64,000 nt of DNA from SZUA-444 sp965226565. GTDB lineage: Bacteria; Bacillota; Clostridia; Oscillospirales; Ruminococcaceae. The notes under the pieces were generated by a model. The model was not told where the DNA came from. It did no database searches and saw only the letters and a program-made list of their open reading frames with translations. The position numbers and the translations under genes are program-made. The stretch covers positions 434,001 to 498,000 of the forward strand of contig CBDDDI010000005.1 of NCBI GenBank assembly GCA_965226565.1, given 5' to 3'. Numbering within the stretch: position 1 is the stretch's first letter; every line of letters begins with the position of its first letter. Positions 43,710 to 53,453 of the stretch are shown here, in pieces.

Positions 43710-44252
43710 TTAATCCTCCTTAGCTTTAAAAAGAGATATTATTATTTTTCCATAACTATACTCTTTAAAAAATTCCATATTACCATAAGTTTTATTAAGT
43801 TTTAATCCTTTTTCATGTTCACAAACAATAATTCCACAATCATTCATCTTTTGTGAAACCAAAGGCATCACTTTTGGCAATATATCTTTATTATACGGAG
43901 GATCAAGCAACACAATATCAAACATTGTATTTGTGCCTTTAATAAAATCTGCTCCATCCATTTGAACAGTTCTTGATTTATCTGCAAAACCTGCAAAATC
44001 TATATTTTGTTTAGTAACATCAAGTGATCTTTTACTAGAATCAACAAATGTTACATGCCTTGCTCCACGGCTTAATGCTTCGATACCAAGCTGACCTGTA
44101 CCAGAAAATAGATCTAATACTGCAGATCCTTCTATATCAAAATGTAGTATACTAAAAATTGCTTCTTTTACTCGATCTGAGGTAGGTCTAACATCCACTC
44201 CTTCAAGTGTTTTAAGCCTTTTACCTCTTGCTGTACCTGTTATTACTCTCAT
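43710..44252 (-). CDS. rsmD: 16S rRNA (guanine(966)-N(2))-methyltransferase RsmD
   Basis: This 180-residue SAM-dependent methyltransferase modifies 16S rRNA. It has MRVITGTARGKRLKTLEG, RPTSDRVKEAIFSIL, LDLFSGTGQLGIEALSRGA (SAM site) and the catalytic LLDPPYNKDIL (NPPY-type motif). It leads the rsmD-coaD pair, which is a conserved order in Firmicutes. Confidence 0.94.
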   Translation of the reverse strand: MRVITGTARGKRLKTLEGVDVRPTSDRVKEAIFSILHFDIEGSAVLDLFSGTGQLGIEALSRGARHVTFVDSSKRSLDVTKQNIDFAGFADKSRTVQMDGADFIKGTNTMFDIVLLDPPYNKDILPKVMPLVSQKMNDCGIIVCEHEKGLKLNKTYGNMEFFKEYSYGKIIISLFKAKED

Positions 44253-44318
44253 TAATCTAACCTCACAATATCATACCTTAATATTATAATATATTTTAAC
44301 AAATTTGTCTACATTTTA

Positions 44319-46142
44319 TTAAAACTCTTCCTTAATAAATTGATGAATTTGTTTTGCTATCTCTTCATTAACTCCTGCTATTTTAGCAAGTTCTTCTACA
44401 CTAGCTTTTTTTATCATTTCTTTTGTTTTATAATGCATTAATATTTTTTGTGCTTTTTTAATTCCTATACCTTTTATTTTTGTAAGTTCAAGTTCATAAC
44501 TTTGTTTTTTATGAACTTTTTTCATATATGAAACTGAAAATCTATGAACCTCATCTTGTATTTGAGTTAACAAATTAAATGCTAAACGTGTTTTTGTAAT
44601 TGATATCTCATTTCCTCCAGTTGTAATAGCTCTTGTTCTATGTTTGCTGTCTTTTACTAAACCATAAACAGGTACATCTATTCCAAGCCTTTTTAATATT
44701 GGCTCAATAGCATTAACATGTCCTTTTCCTCCATCAAGCAAAATCAAATCTGGTAATCTTGAAAATCCTTCATCTTCTCCTTCAAAATATCTTGCAAATC
44801 TTCTTTCTATTACTTCACTCATACTTCCATAGTCATTTTGTATTTCTTGAGTTTTTATAGAAAATCTTTTGTAAGCCTTTTTAAATGGTCTACCATTTTC
44901 AAAAACAACCATTCCAGCGACCATTGAAGTTGAAGCTAAATTCGAAATATCATAACATTCAATATACTCAGGAGTTTTAGATAATCCTAAAACTTTTGAA
45001 AGTTCATCTAACGCAACAATCTCTTTTCCTGTTCTAGAAATTTTAGTAGCAAGATATTCGCTAGCATTATCTCTTGCAAGCATTGTTAATTTTAATGACG
45101 CACCTCTTTTTGGTATATTTATTTTCACATTATGATTTGATAAAGATGATAAATATTGCTCTAAAACTTCGTAATTTTCAATATCATCAGCAACCAAAAT
45201 ATCTTTAGGAATATTATCTTTTGAGGAATAAAATTGTGTTATAAATTCTTGATATACAACAGATGTATCATCATTTTCTCCAAGAATATAATCAACTTTA
45301 TCAAATAGTTTTCCATTTCGATACATCATAACACTTGCAGCTGAGTTTACTGCATTTTGAACAATTGCAATAACATCAGTGTTTTTATAATTAGTATCAA
45401 TCATACTTTGTTTATCTGAAGATTTTAATATTGCATTTATTCTATCACGAAGCTTCGCTGCATATTCAAAATTCAAATTTTCTGATGCAATATTCATAGC
45501 ATTTGTTAACTGCTCAATAGAATTTGCACTACCACTTTTAATATAATCTACTGCCTGATTAACTGTCTCCAAATATTCTTCTTTAGATATATTTCCTTTA
45601 CAAACTCCCATGCATTGCTTTATATAATAATTTAAACAAGGTCTTGATTTTCTAAAATCTTGAGGAAATTTCTTTTTACAAGTTGGTAATTTAAAAACTA
45701 AATTTGCTTCATTTACTGTTTGCTTTGTTGTAAAACTGCTTATATATGGACCTAAAAAATTACCAGTTCCTTTTTTTTGATATTCAGCAGTAATTCTAGG
45801 ATATTGCTCATCACTAATTTTTATATAACTATATCCTTTATCATCTTTAAGTAAAATATTATATTTAGGTTTATGTTGCTTAATAAGACTACACTCTAAA
45901 ATCAATGCTTCAAATTCAGATTGAGTTACAATAAAATCATAATCATATACTTGAGAAACCATTTTATAAACTTTTGGAGTATGCTCCGCACTTTCTCTGA
46001 AATAACTCGTAACACGATTTCTTAAGTTTTTTGCTTTACCAATATATATAATCTTGCTTTGTTTGTTTTTCATTATATAACAACCTGGTGAAGTAGTTAG
46101 TGCAGCTGTTTTACGTCTTAAAAAAGGTAATCTTTCATTCAT
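44319..46142 (-). CDS. uvrC: UvrABC excinuclease subunit C
   Basis: This protein has 607 residues from the ATG at 46142, behind AAAAAGGAGGTG. An upstream ATG at 46166 overlaps that site and is unlikely. The GIY-YIG nuclease is N-terminal (SPGCYIMKNKQSKIIYIGKA). Cys residues follow near 160 (CLNYYIKQCMGVCKG), then a UVR segment (NFEYAAKLRDRINAI), an RNase H-like domain with YDISNLASTSMVAGMVVF and LLDGGKGHVNA, and helix-hairpin-helix motifs at the end. It makes both incisions in nucleotide excision repair. Confidence 0.95.
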   Translation of the reverse strand: MNERLPFLRRKTAALTTSPGCYIMKNKQSKIIYIGKAKNLRNRVTSYFRESAEHTPKVYKMVSQVYDYDFIVTQSEFEALILECSLIKQHKPKYNILLKDDKGYSYIKISDEQYPRITAEYQKKGTGNFLGPYISSFTTKQTVNEANLVFKLPTCKKKFPQDFRKSRPCLNYYIKQCMGVCKGNISKEEYLETVNQAVDYIKSGSANSIEQLTNAMNIASENLNFEYAAKLRDRINAILKSSDKQSMIDTNYKNTDVIAIVQNAVNSAASVMMYRNGKLFDKVDYILGENDDTSVVYQEFITQFYSSKDNIPKDILVADDIENYEVLEQYLSSLSNHNVKINIPKRGASLKLTMLARDNASEYLATKISRTGKEIVALDELSKVLGLSKTPEYIECYDISNLASTSMVAGMVVFENGRPFKKAYKRFSIKTQEIQNDYGSMSEVIERRFARYFEGEDEGFSRLPDLILLDGGKGHVNAIEPILKRLGIDVPVYGLVKDSKHRTRAITTGGNEISITKTRLAFNLLTQIQDEVHRFSVSYMKKVHKKQSYELELTKIKGIGIKKAQKILMHYKTKEMIKKASVEELAKIAGVNEEIAKQIHQFIKEEF

Positions 46143-46258
46143 CAACAACACCTCCTTTTTAGACATCTATTTTAATTAGTATACACTATTATTATAAATT
46201 TTTATACTTTAATCAATGAAACAAATTTATAATTTGAAAAAAGATTAAATTTAATCAT

Positions 46259-46292
46259 AAAAAAAGCCTCTGCAAAATGCAGAAGCTTTTTT
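46259..46292 (-). terminator. Terminator after tuf
   Basis: A stem of AAAAGC-TCTGCA with TGCAGA-GCTTTT, one bulge pair and a loop of about 3 bases, has flanking A and T runs. On the - strand a T7 run follows. Confidence 0.82.
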
Positions 46293-46305
46293 ATATAAAG
46301 ATAAA

Positions 46306-47505
46306 TTATTTATTAGCTTTAGTAACAACACCTGAACCTACTGTTCTACCACCTTCACGGATAGCGAAACGTAGACCTTCTTCAATAGCAATTGGAGTGA
46401 TAAGTTCAACGTCGATAGCAACGTTATCACCAGGCATACACATTTCTTTATCAGCAGGAAGTGTAACAACACCAGTAACGTCAGTTGTTCTGAAGTAGAA
46501 TTGAGGTCTGTAGTTGTTAAAGAAAGGAGTATGACGTCCGCCTTCTTCTTTCTTAAGAACGTAAACTTGACCTGAGAATTTTGTTAGTGGGTGAATTGAG
46601 TTTGGTTTACAAAGAACTTGACCTCTTTCGATGTCTGCTCTTTGGATACCACGAAGTAGAGCACCAATGTTATCGCCAGCTTCAGCATAATCAAGAAGCT
46701 TTCTGAACATTTCAATACCTGTAACAACAGTTTTAGCTCTTTCTTCTGTAAGACCAATGATTTCAACTTCGTCAGAAAGATTTAATTGACCTCTTTCAAC
46801 TCTACCAGTAGCAACAGTACCACGACCAGTGATTGTGAATACGTCCTCAACAGGCATTAAGAATGGAAGATCAGCTTTTCTTTCTGGAGTTGGAATATAA
46901 CTATCAACAGCATCCATAAGTTCTTTAATAGCATCATAAGCTGGATCATTAATATCTTCTGGAGCTTCAACAGCTTGCAAAGCAGAACCTTTGATGATTG
47001 GAGTATCATCGCCAGGGAATTCATACTTATCAAGAGTTTCACGGATATCCATTTCAACTAAATCAAGTAGTTCTGGATCGTCAACTTGATCAGCTTTGTT
47101 CATGAATACAACGATGTAAGGAACACCAACTTGACGAGCAAGTAGTAAATGTTCTTTAGTTTGAGCCATAGGACCATCAGTTGAAGCAACAACAAGAATA
47201 GCACCATCCATTTGAGCAGCACCTGTGATCATGTTTTTAACATAGTCAGCATGGCCTGGGCAGTCAACGTGAGCGTAGTGACGAACAGCTGTTTCGTACT
47301 CAACGTGAGCTGTATTAATTGTAATACCTCTTTCTCTCTCTTCTGGAGCAGAGTCAATATTACCATAATCTTTTTTCTCAGCAAGACCTTGTAGAGCAAG
47401 AGTCTTTGTGATAGCAGCAGTTAAAGTTGTTTTACCATGGTCAACGTGACCAATAGTACCAATGTTAACGTGTGGTTTATTTCTTTCGAATTTTGCCTTT
47501 GACAT
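46306..47505 (-). CDS. tuf: Elongation factor Tu
   Basis: This 399-residue GTPase delivers aminoacyl-tRNA to the ribosome. G1 is GHVDHGKT, G2 is RGITINTAHVEYET, G3 is DCPGHADY and G4 is NKAD. Domain II (GRGTVATGRVERGQ) and domain III (GGRHTPFFNNYRPQFYFRT) are standard. The gene uses noticeably fewer AT-rich codons than its neighbours, as expected for a very highly expressed gene. It is the last gene of the str operon and ends at a strong terminator. Confidence 0.98.
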   Translation of the reverse strand: MSKAKFERNKPHVNIGTIGHVDHGKTTLTAAITKTLALQGLAEKKDYGNIDSAPEERERGITINTAHVEYETAVRHYAHVDCPGHADYVKNMITGAAQMDGAILVVASTDGPMAQTKEHLLLARQVGVPYIVVFMNKADQVDDPELLDLVEMDIRETLDKYEFPGDDTPIIKGSALQAVEAPEDINDPAYDAIKELMDAVDSYIPTPERKADLPFLMPVEDVFTITGRGTVATGRVERGQLNLSDEVEIIGLTEERAKTVVTGIEMFRKLLDYAEAGDNIGALLRGIQRADIERGQVLCKPNSIHPLTKFSGQVYVLKKEEGGRHTPFFNNYRPQFYFRTTDVTGVVTLPADKEMCMPGDNVAIDVELITPIAIEEGLRFAIREGGRTVGSGVVTKANK

Positions 47506-47583
47506 AGGAAATCCTCCTTAAAATTTTAATTAATATCTGTATTCTAACAGAAAACAGTTTTATTTGCAAGCAATTAAATCAAA

Positions 47584-49674
47584 TTAATCACTAGTCTTAT
47601 TTCTAGAGCTCATAATCTTTTCAGCAATTGATTTAGGAACATCTATATAGCTATCTGGTTCCATTGAATACTGTCCACGACCTTGAGTTTTTGAACGCAA
47701 GTCGTTTGAGTAACCAAACATTTCTGAAAGTGGAACTAAAGCATTAATTTGTTGAGCACCAGGTCTTGATTCCATTCCTTGAACTTGACCACGACGTGAG
47801 TTAAGGTCTCCAATAACATCACCCATGTAATCTTCAGGAACAATAACAATTACTTTCATAATTGGCTCAAGAATAACAGCACTTGCCTTTTTCATAGCAT
47901 CTTTAAATGCCATAGAACCAGCAATTTTAAATGCCATTTCTGATGAGTCAACATCATGGTAAGAACCATCATAAAGTGTTACTTTACAGTCAACAACAGG
48001 ATATCCAGCAAGAATACCTGACATCATTGCGCCTTTAATACCAGCGTCAACAGCAGGAATATATTCTTTTGGAATTGAACCACCAGATATAGCGTTAACA
48101 AATTCATAACCTTTACCTGATACATTAGGTTCAACCTTAATTTTAACGTGACCGTATTGACCTTTACCACCTGATTGTTTAGCATATTTGCAATCAACGT
48201 CAGCAGAATTTTTAATTGTCTCTTTGTAAGCAACTTGTGGAGCACCAACATTAGCTTCAACTTTGAATTCACGAAGCATTCTATCAACGATGATTTCTAG
48301 GTGAAGTTCACCCATACCAGCGATAATAGTTTGACCTGTTTCTTCATCAGTCCATGTTTTAAACGTTGGATCTTCTTCAGCAAGTTTTGCAAGAGCAATA
48401 CCCATTTTTTCTTGACCAGCCTTTGTTTTTGGCTCAATAGCAAGCTTAATAACAGGCTCTGGGAATTCCATTGATTCAAGAATAACTGGATGTCTTTCAT
48501 CACAAAGTGTATCACCAGTTGTTGTGTATTTAACACCAACACAAGCAGCAATATCACCAGCATAGATTTGTTCTATGTCTTTTCTGTGATTAGCATGCAT
48601 TTGAAGAATACGTCCAACTCTTTCAGTTTTATCTTTAGTAGCGTTGTACACACTTGTACCAGCTTTAAGAATACCTGAGTATACTCTAAAGAAGCAAAGT
48701 TTTCCTACAAATGGGTCAGTAGCAATTTTAAATGCTAATGCTGAGAATGGTTCTTCGTCTGATGATGGACGAACACATTCTTCATCTGTTTCAGGATTAA
48801 CACCTGTAATGTCATCAACATCAAGAGGAGATGGCATAAAATCAATAACTGCATCAAGAACTTTTTGAACACCTTTATTTTTATAAGATGTTCCGCAAAC
48901 AACAGGAACCATTTGGTTAGCAATTGTAGCTTTTCTTATACATGCTTTGATTTCATCAATTGATAGTTCTTCACCATCAAGATACTTCATCATGATTTCT
49001 TCATCATGTTCAGCAACAGCATCTAGCATTTGTGAACGATATTCCTCTGCTTTTTCTTTCATATCATCAGGAATATCAGTTACTTGTATTTTTGTTCCTA
49101 ATTTATCATTTTCATCATAAATATAAGCTTTCATTTCAAGCAAATCGATAATTCCAATGAAATCTTCTTCAGCACCAATTGGTAGCTGAATTGGAACTGC
49201 GTTAGTTTTTAATCTGTCGTGAAGCATAGATACAACTCTGTAAAAATCAGCACCCATAATGTCCATTTTATTAACGTACACCATTCTTGGTACTTTATAT
49301 TTATCAGCTTGTCTCCATACAGTTTCAGTTTGTGGCTCTACGCCTCCCTTAGCACATAAAACAGTTAACGAACCGTCAAGAACTCTTAAAGAACGCTCAA
49401 CTTCAACTGTAAAGTCAACGTGGCCAGGGGTATCAATAATATTGATTCTATGGCTTTTCCAGTATGCAGTAGTAGCAGCAGAAGTAATTGTAATACCTCT
49501 TTCTTGCTCTTGCTCCATCCAGTCCATTGTAGCAGCACCTTCATGAGTTTCACCAATTTTATGATTTACACCTGTATAAAATAGGATACGCTCTGTTGTA
49601 GTAGTTTTACCTGCATCAATGTGAGCCATTATACCAATATTACGAGTCATTTCAAGTGATACATCTCTTGGCAT
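47584..49674 (-). CDS. fusA: Elongation factor G
   Basis: This 696-residue translocation GTPase has G1 AHIDAGKTTTTERIL, the switch I block MDWMEQEQERGITITSAATT, G3 DTPGHVDF and G4 NKMD. The domain IV loop and C-terminal SRRGQVQGMESR are normal. It starts at an ATG behind GAGGA, 39 bases after rpsG, in the standard rpsL-rpsG-fusA-tuf order. Confidence 0.98.
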   Translation of the reverse strand: MPRDVSLEMTRNIGIMAHIDAGKTTTTERILFYTGVNHKIGETHEGAATMDWMEQEQERGITITSAATTAYWKSHRINIIDTPGHVDFTVEVERSLRVLDGSLTVLCAKGGVEPQTETVWRQADKYKVPRMVYVNKMDIMGADFYRVVSMLHDRLKTNAVPIQLPIGAEEDFIGIIDLLEMKAYIYDENDKLGTKIQVTDIPDDMKEKAEEYRSQMLDAVAEHDEEIMMKYLDGEELSIDEIKACIRKATIANQMVPVVCGTSYKNKGVQKVLDAVIDFMPSPLDVDDITGVNPETDEECVRPSSDEEPFSALAFKIATDPFVGKLCFFRVYSGILKAGTSVYNATKDKTERVGRILQMHANHRKDIEQIYAGDIAACVGVKYTTTGDTLCDERHPVILESMEFPEPVIKLAIEPKTKAGQEKMGIALAKLAEEDPTFKTWTDEETGQTIIAGMGELHLEIIVDRMLREFKVEANVGAPQVAYKETIKNSADVDCKYAKQSGGKGQYGHVKIKVEPNVSGKGYEFVNAISGGSIPKEYIPAVDAGIKGAMMSGILAGYPVVDCKVTLYDGSYHDVDSSEMAFKIAGSMAFKDAMKKASAVILEPIMKVIVIVPEDYMGDVIGDLNSRRGQVQGMESRPGAQQINALVPLSEMFGYSNDLRSKTQGRGQYSMEPDSYIDVPKSIAEKIMSSRNKTSD

Positions 49675-49713
49675 AATATCCTCCTCATTATTTTAGTTTG
49701 GTTTTGTACTATC

Positions 49714-50184
49714 TTAGAAACGATAATGAGCAAATGCTTTATTAGCTTCTGCCATCTTGTGTGTGTCGTCACGTTTCTTGCAAGCTCCACCAACACCGTT
49801 TAATGCATCGAGAATTTCAGCTGCAAGTCTTTCTTTCATTGTTGATTCATTTCTTGCACGTGAGTATATTGTAAGCCATCTTAATCCCAACATTTGACGT
49901 CTTTCAGGACGTACCTCCATTGGAACTTGATAAGTAGCTCCACCTACACGTCGAGCCTTAACCTCAAGGTTAGGCATTATATTTTCTAGTGCTGCTTCAA
50001 AAGCCTCAAGCGCTGGCTTGCCTGACTTTTCAGCAACTATTTCGAATGCACCATACACAATTTTTTGTGCAACACCTTTCTTACCATCAAGCATAATGTT
50101 GTTGACAAGACGTGTTACTGTTTTTGAATTGTAAATAGGATCTAACAAAACATCACGTTTTGTAATTTTACCTCTTCTTGGCAC
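49714..50184 (-). CDS. rpsG: 30S ribosomal protein S7
   Basis: This protein has 156 residues from a GTG at 50184, behind AAGGAGGG, beginning VPRRGKITKRDVLLDPIY. That is the usual S7 length and N-terminus. A more distal in-frame GTG at 50202 would include the ribosome binding site in the coding region. S7 binds the 3' domain of 16S rRNA near the E site. The 150-base space to rpsL holds two hairpins and could be a regulatory or processing region. Confidence 0.96.
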   Translation of the reverse strand: MPRRGKITKRDVLLDPIYNSKTVTRLVNNIMLDGKKGVAQKIVYGAFEIVAEKSGKPALEAFEAALENIMPNLEVKARRVGGATYQVPMEVRPERRQMLGLRWLTIYSRARNESTMKERLAAEILDALNGVGGACKKRDDTHKMAEANKAFAHYRF

Positions 50185-50332
50185 TTCGCTTCCCTCCTTC
50201 ACATAATGATATCATAGGTACTCGTTTTAAATCCACTGTTTGCGAGTAGCAAACACGTAAAAACGTCAGACCAATGGAGGCACTATATATATAAAAGCCC
50301 CACATTTATCTTTGTGGTTTATTGAGTTCTAC

Positions 50333-50758
50333 TTATTTAGCTGCACCAGCTTTAGGTTTTTTAGCTCCGTATTTTGAACGAGCTTGCATTCTCTTAGCAA
50401 CGCCTTGAGCATCAAGTGTACCACGAATAATGTGATAACGCACACCTGGCAAGTCTTTAACACGTCCACCACGTATTAGAACAACACTGTGTTCTTGCAA
50501 ATTATGACCTATACCTGGAATGTAAGCTGTTACTTCATAACCGTTTGTAAGTCTTACTCTGGCAATTTTTCTCATAGCTGAGTTAGGCTTTTTAGGTGTG
50601 CTTGTTCTTACTGCAGTACAAACACCACGTTTTTGAGGTGATGAAGCATCACTTTCTTGTTTTCTAATAGAGTTCCAACTTTTTTGCAAAGCAGGAGCTG
50701 TTGATTTAGTTTCAAGAACTTTTCTTCCTTTACGAACTAACTGGTTAAATGTAGGCAT
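50333..50758 (-). CDS. rpsL: 30S ribosomal protein S12
   Basis: This 141-residue S12 has MPTFNQLVRKGRK, then SPQKRGVCTAVRTSTPKKPN, YIPGIGHNLQEHS and RGGRVKDLPGVRYH. The Lys in TPKKPNSA and the PGVRYH stretch are the usual streptomycin-relevant positions and are wild type (K in PKKPNS). First gene of the str operon, behind a near-perfect promoter. Confidence 0.97.
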   Translation of the reverse strand: MPTFNQLVRKGRKVLETKSTAPALQKSWNSIRKQESDASSPQKRGVCTAVRTSTPKKPNSAMRKIARVRLTNGYEVTAYIPGIGHNLQEHSVVLIRGGRVKDLPGVRYHIIRGTLDAQGVAKRMQARSKYGAKKPKAGAAK

Positions 50759-50813
50759 ATTTTCTCTCCTTTCCTAAGAACTATATCCAAAAATTCCTTT
50801 GGCATACCTTAAT

Positions 50814-50842
50814 ATTATACTTATCTATTAACCAAATGTCAA
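50814..50842 (-). promoter_or_regulatory. str operon promoter
   Basis: On the - strand the -35 is TTGACA (50837-50842), the spacer is 17 bases and the -10 is TATAAT (50814-50819). Both hexamers are perfect consensus, in keeping with very high expression of rpsL-rpsG-fusA-tuf. Confidence 0.88.
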
Positions 50843-50965
50843 GTATAATACAATGTTTTTTTATTTGTTTTATTTTTATCCACATTTTATTTTTTTAACA
50901 CGCTATTCAATATAATTTTACATAATTATTTTACATTAATTTCTATTATTATATACCATAAGTCA

Positions 50966-51760
50966 TTAATTTATTATATTAAACAAATGGTCTTTAACTA
51001 TTCCAAACCATTCTCTCACCCAAAAAGTTGGAACATACTCAGGATTTGTTTTAGCATTAACAGCTTTTGTTGTTATTCCCCAAGTTTCTGCTATTATCTG
51101 AGCTCTAAATTGATGAAATCCATCTGTAGCAATTGCAACTTTTTCTGTTGACTCTACATCATTTAGCAATTCCATAGACAATTTTATATTCTGATATGTA
51201 TTTTCTGATTTATCTTCAACAAGTATTCTGCTTTCATCAATTCCATTTTCCATAAGCCATTTTTTCATTGCCACTGCTTCAGGAACTGATTCATCTGCTC
51301 CTTGTCCACCAGAAACCACACATATTGCTTTTTTATTTTTATTCAAATAATTTTTCGCTACATTAAGCCTATCAACAAGCATTTCACTAGGTCTTTCTCC
51401 ATGAAGCTTACAACCTAACACAATCATATTTTCGCCATTTTTAGGAGAATCATTCATCGCTTTCACCATATTATAATTTATAAAAGACAAAACACCAAGA
51501 CCAATAATCAACAATACAATCAGTATATTTATTATTATTTTGCACATCTTGTTATTATACTTTTCTTTTATAAAATTAAACACATATTTATGTGCAAAAC
51601 AAATTAAAGCAAACAAAAAAGATAATATTAGACCTGATAAATTACCTAAATTAATAATATTTTTCAACATTGGTCTAAAGAATAAAAATTGTAAATATAC
51701 AAAAAATACTCCTAAAATAATAAACAGTACATTTTTAAACGAATATAAAATCTTTCTCAT
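50966..51760 (-). CDS. YdcF/DUF218-family membrane protein
   Basis: This 264-residue protein has about four N-terminal hydrophobic segments (residues ~8-30, 34-55, 75-97). A soluble DUF218 domain follows with MIVLGCKLHGERPSEML, VVSGGQGADESVPEAVAM, ILVEDKSENTYQNIKLS and ATDGFHQFRAQIIA. Family members such as SanA/ElyC are envelope proteins thought to act in cell-wall or lipid-carrier maintenance; the exact reaction is unknown. It is a single gene transcribed away from pyk. Confidence 0.85.
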   Translation of the reverse strand: MRKILYSFKNVLFIILGVFFVYLQFLFFRPMLKNIINLGNLSGLILSFLFALICFAHKYVFNFIKEKYNNKMCKIIINILIVLLIIGLGVLSFINYNMVKAMNDSPKNGENMIVLGCKLHGERPSEMLVDRLNVAKNYLNKNKKAICVVSGGQGADESVPEAVAMKKWLMENGIDESRILVEDKSENTYQNIKLSMELLNDVESTEKVAIATDGFHQFRAQIIAETWGITTKAVNAKTNPEYVPTFWVREWFGIVKDHLFNIIN

Positions 51761-51941
51761 AATTTTTACCTCCGTTTTTCATTATACACAATACACCAAC
51801 TCGTTTCAAATATATATAGAATAACTATTAACAATATTTTAACATTTATTTATTGTATGTTAATATAATTAAAATTACAAGTTTATTTTTTAGTAGTATG
51901 TGAATTTAGTAATAACTTTGCTTTGTTTTTGCTTATATTAA

Positions 51942-51969
51942 TTGACTTTTTTTTATATAAAAGTATAAT
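51942..51969 (+). promoter_or_regulatory. pyk promoter
   Basis: The -35 is TTGACT (51942-51947), the spacer is 16 bases and the -10 is TATAAT (51964-51969), about 38 bases before the pyk start. Confidence 0.72.
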
Positions 51970-52007
51970 TTACATATAGTGTTTTAAAAATATATTGGAG
52001 GAAATTT

Positions 52008-53438
52008 ATGAGAAAAACTAAAATTGTATGTACAATAGGTCCAGCAACCGATGATATAAATGTTTTGCGTCAGCTTATGATTGAAGGAATGAACGTTGCA
52101 AGATTTAATTTTTCACATGCTGACTATGAAATGCACAAAAAAAGATTTGAAGATATCGTTAAACTTAGAGAAGAACTTAACCTTCCTATCGCAACAATGC
52201 TTGATACAAAAGGTCCTGAAATAAGAATTGGAACTTTTGAAAATAATCAACCTGTTACAATTGTTGATGGTGATACATTTACTCTTACTACTGATGATGT
52301 TGAAGGCACAAAAGATAAAGTTTCTATTACTTTTAAAGATCTTCCTAAAGATGTTAGTGTTGGAACAAAAATTCTTATTAATGATGGTGCTATAGAGCTT
52401 ATTTGTAAAGATATTTGTGGTTCAGATATAATCTGTGATATAGTTCATGGAGGAGTTTTATCTAATAAAAAAGGTGTTAATGTTCCTGGTGTTAAATTAT
52501 CTATGCCTTATATTTCTGACAAAGATATTGAAGATTTAAAATTTGGTGCACAAATGCAATTTGATTTTATTGCTGCATCATTTTGTAGAACTGCTGCTGA
52601 TATTCTTTATCTTAGAAATTTAACAAAAAGTCTTGGTTGGACAAATCCACGTATAATTGCAAAAATTGAAAACCTTGATGGTGTTGCAAATATAGATGAG
52701 ATTCTTGAAGTCTCAGATGGAATAATGGTTGCAAGAGGAGATATGGGAGTTGAAATTCCTTTTGAAAAAATTCCTTCTATCCAAAAAGATCTTATCCAAA
52801 AAGGCTATAATTCTGGAAAACAAGTAATTACTGCTACTCAAATGCTAGAGTCTATGATTAATAACTCAATTCCAACAAGAGCCGAAATTACTGATGTTGC
52901 AAATGCTATTTATGATGGAACAAGCGCAATAATGCTTTCTGGAGAAACTGCTGCTGGGAAATATCCTATTGAAACAGTGAAAACAATGGCTTTAATAGCT
53001 AGAACAACAGAAGAAGATATTAATTATCATTCAAGATTTGCAAAAAGAGAACGTGAAGAAAATAATAACATTGCAAATGCTATATCACATGCAACAGTAA
53101 CAACAGCACATGATCTTGATGCAAAAGCAATTATAACAGTTACAAAATCAGGAACAACAGGAAGAATGATTTCAAAATTCAGACCTGTAACTCCTATTAT
53201 TGGATGTACTACTGATGAAACTGTTTTAAGACAAATGAATTTATCATGGGGAATAACTCCGTTGTTAGTTGGTTTAAAAACAAATACTGATGATTTATTT
53301 GATCATGCTATTGAAGTTGCAAAAGAACATAATTTATTGTCTAATGGAGATATAACTGTAATTACTGCAGGAGTTCCACTTGGATCTTGGGGACAAACTA
53401 ATCTCTTAAAAGTATCTGTAGTAGGTGAAAACAAATAA
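52008..53438 (+). CDS. pyk: Pyruvate kinase
   Basis: This 476-residue enzyme converts PEP and ADP to pyruvate and ATP. It has KIVCTIGPATDD, MNVARFNFSHADY, the metal/substrate motif MVARGDMGVEIP, the ITATQMLESMI block and SGETAAGKYP. The C-terminal phosphotransferase-like PEP-binding extension found in some Bacillales is absent. It starts at an ATG behind TTGGAGG and is followed 15 bases later by an esterase gene. Confidence 0.97.
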   Translation: MRKTKIVCTIGPATDDINVLRQLMIEGMNVARFNFSHADYEMHKKRFEDIVKLREELNLPIATMLDTKGPEIRIGTFENNQPVTIVDGDTFTLTTDDVEGTKDKVSITFKDLPKDVSVGTKILINDGAIELICKDICGSDIICDIVHGGVLSNKKGVNVPGVKLSMPYISDKDIEDLKFGAQMQFDFIAASFCRTAADILYLRNLTKSLGWTNPRIIAKIENLDGVANIDEILEVSDGIMVARGDMGVEIPFEKIPSIQKDLIQKGYNSGKQVITATQMLESMINNSIPTRAEITDVANAIYDGTSAIMLSGETAAGKYPIETVKTMALIARTTEEDINYHSRFAKREREENNNIANAISHATVTTAHDLDAKAIITVTKSGTTGRMISKFRPVTPIIGCTTDETVLRQMNLSWGITPLLVGLKTNTDDLFDHAIEVAKEHNLLSNGDITVITAGVPLGSWGQTNLLKVSVVGENK

Positions 53439-53453
53439 TTTTGGAGAAATGAC

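Noticed and set aside
46584..49546. Multiple frames of 60-95 codons opposite or within tuf and fusA
   Set aside because: They are shadows of highly conserved genes, with no ribosome binding sites and leucine/lysine-rich artefact composition.
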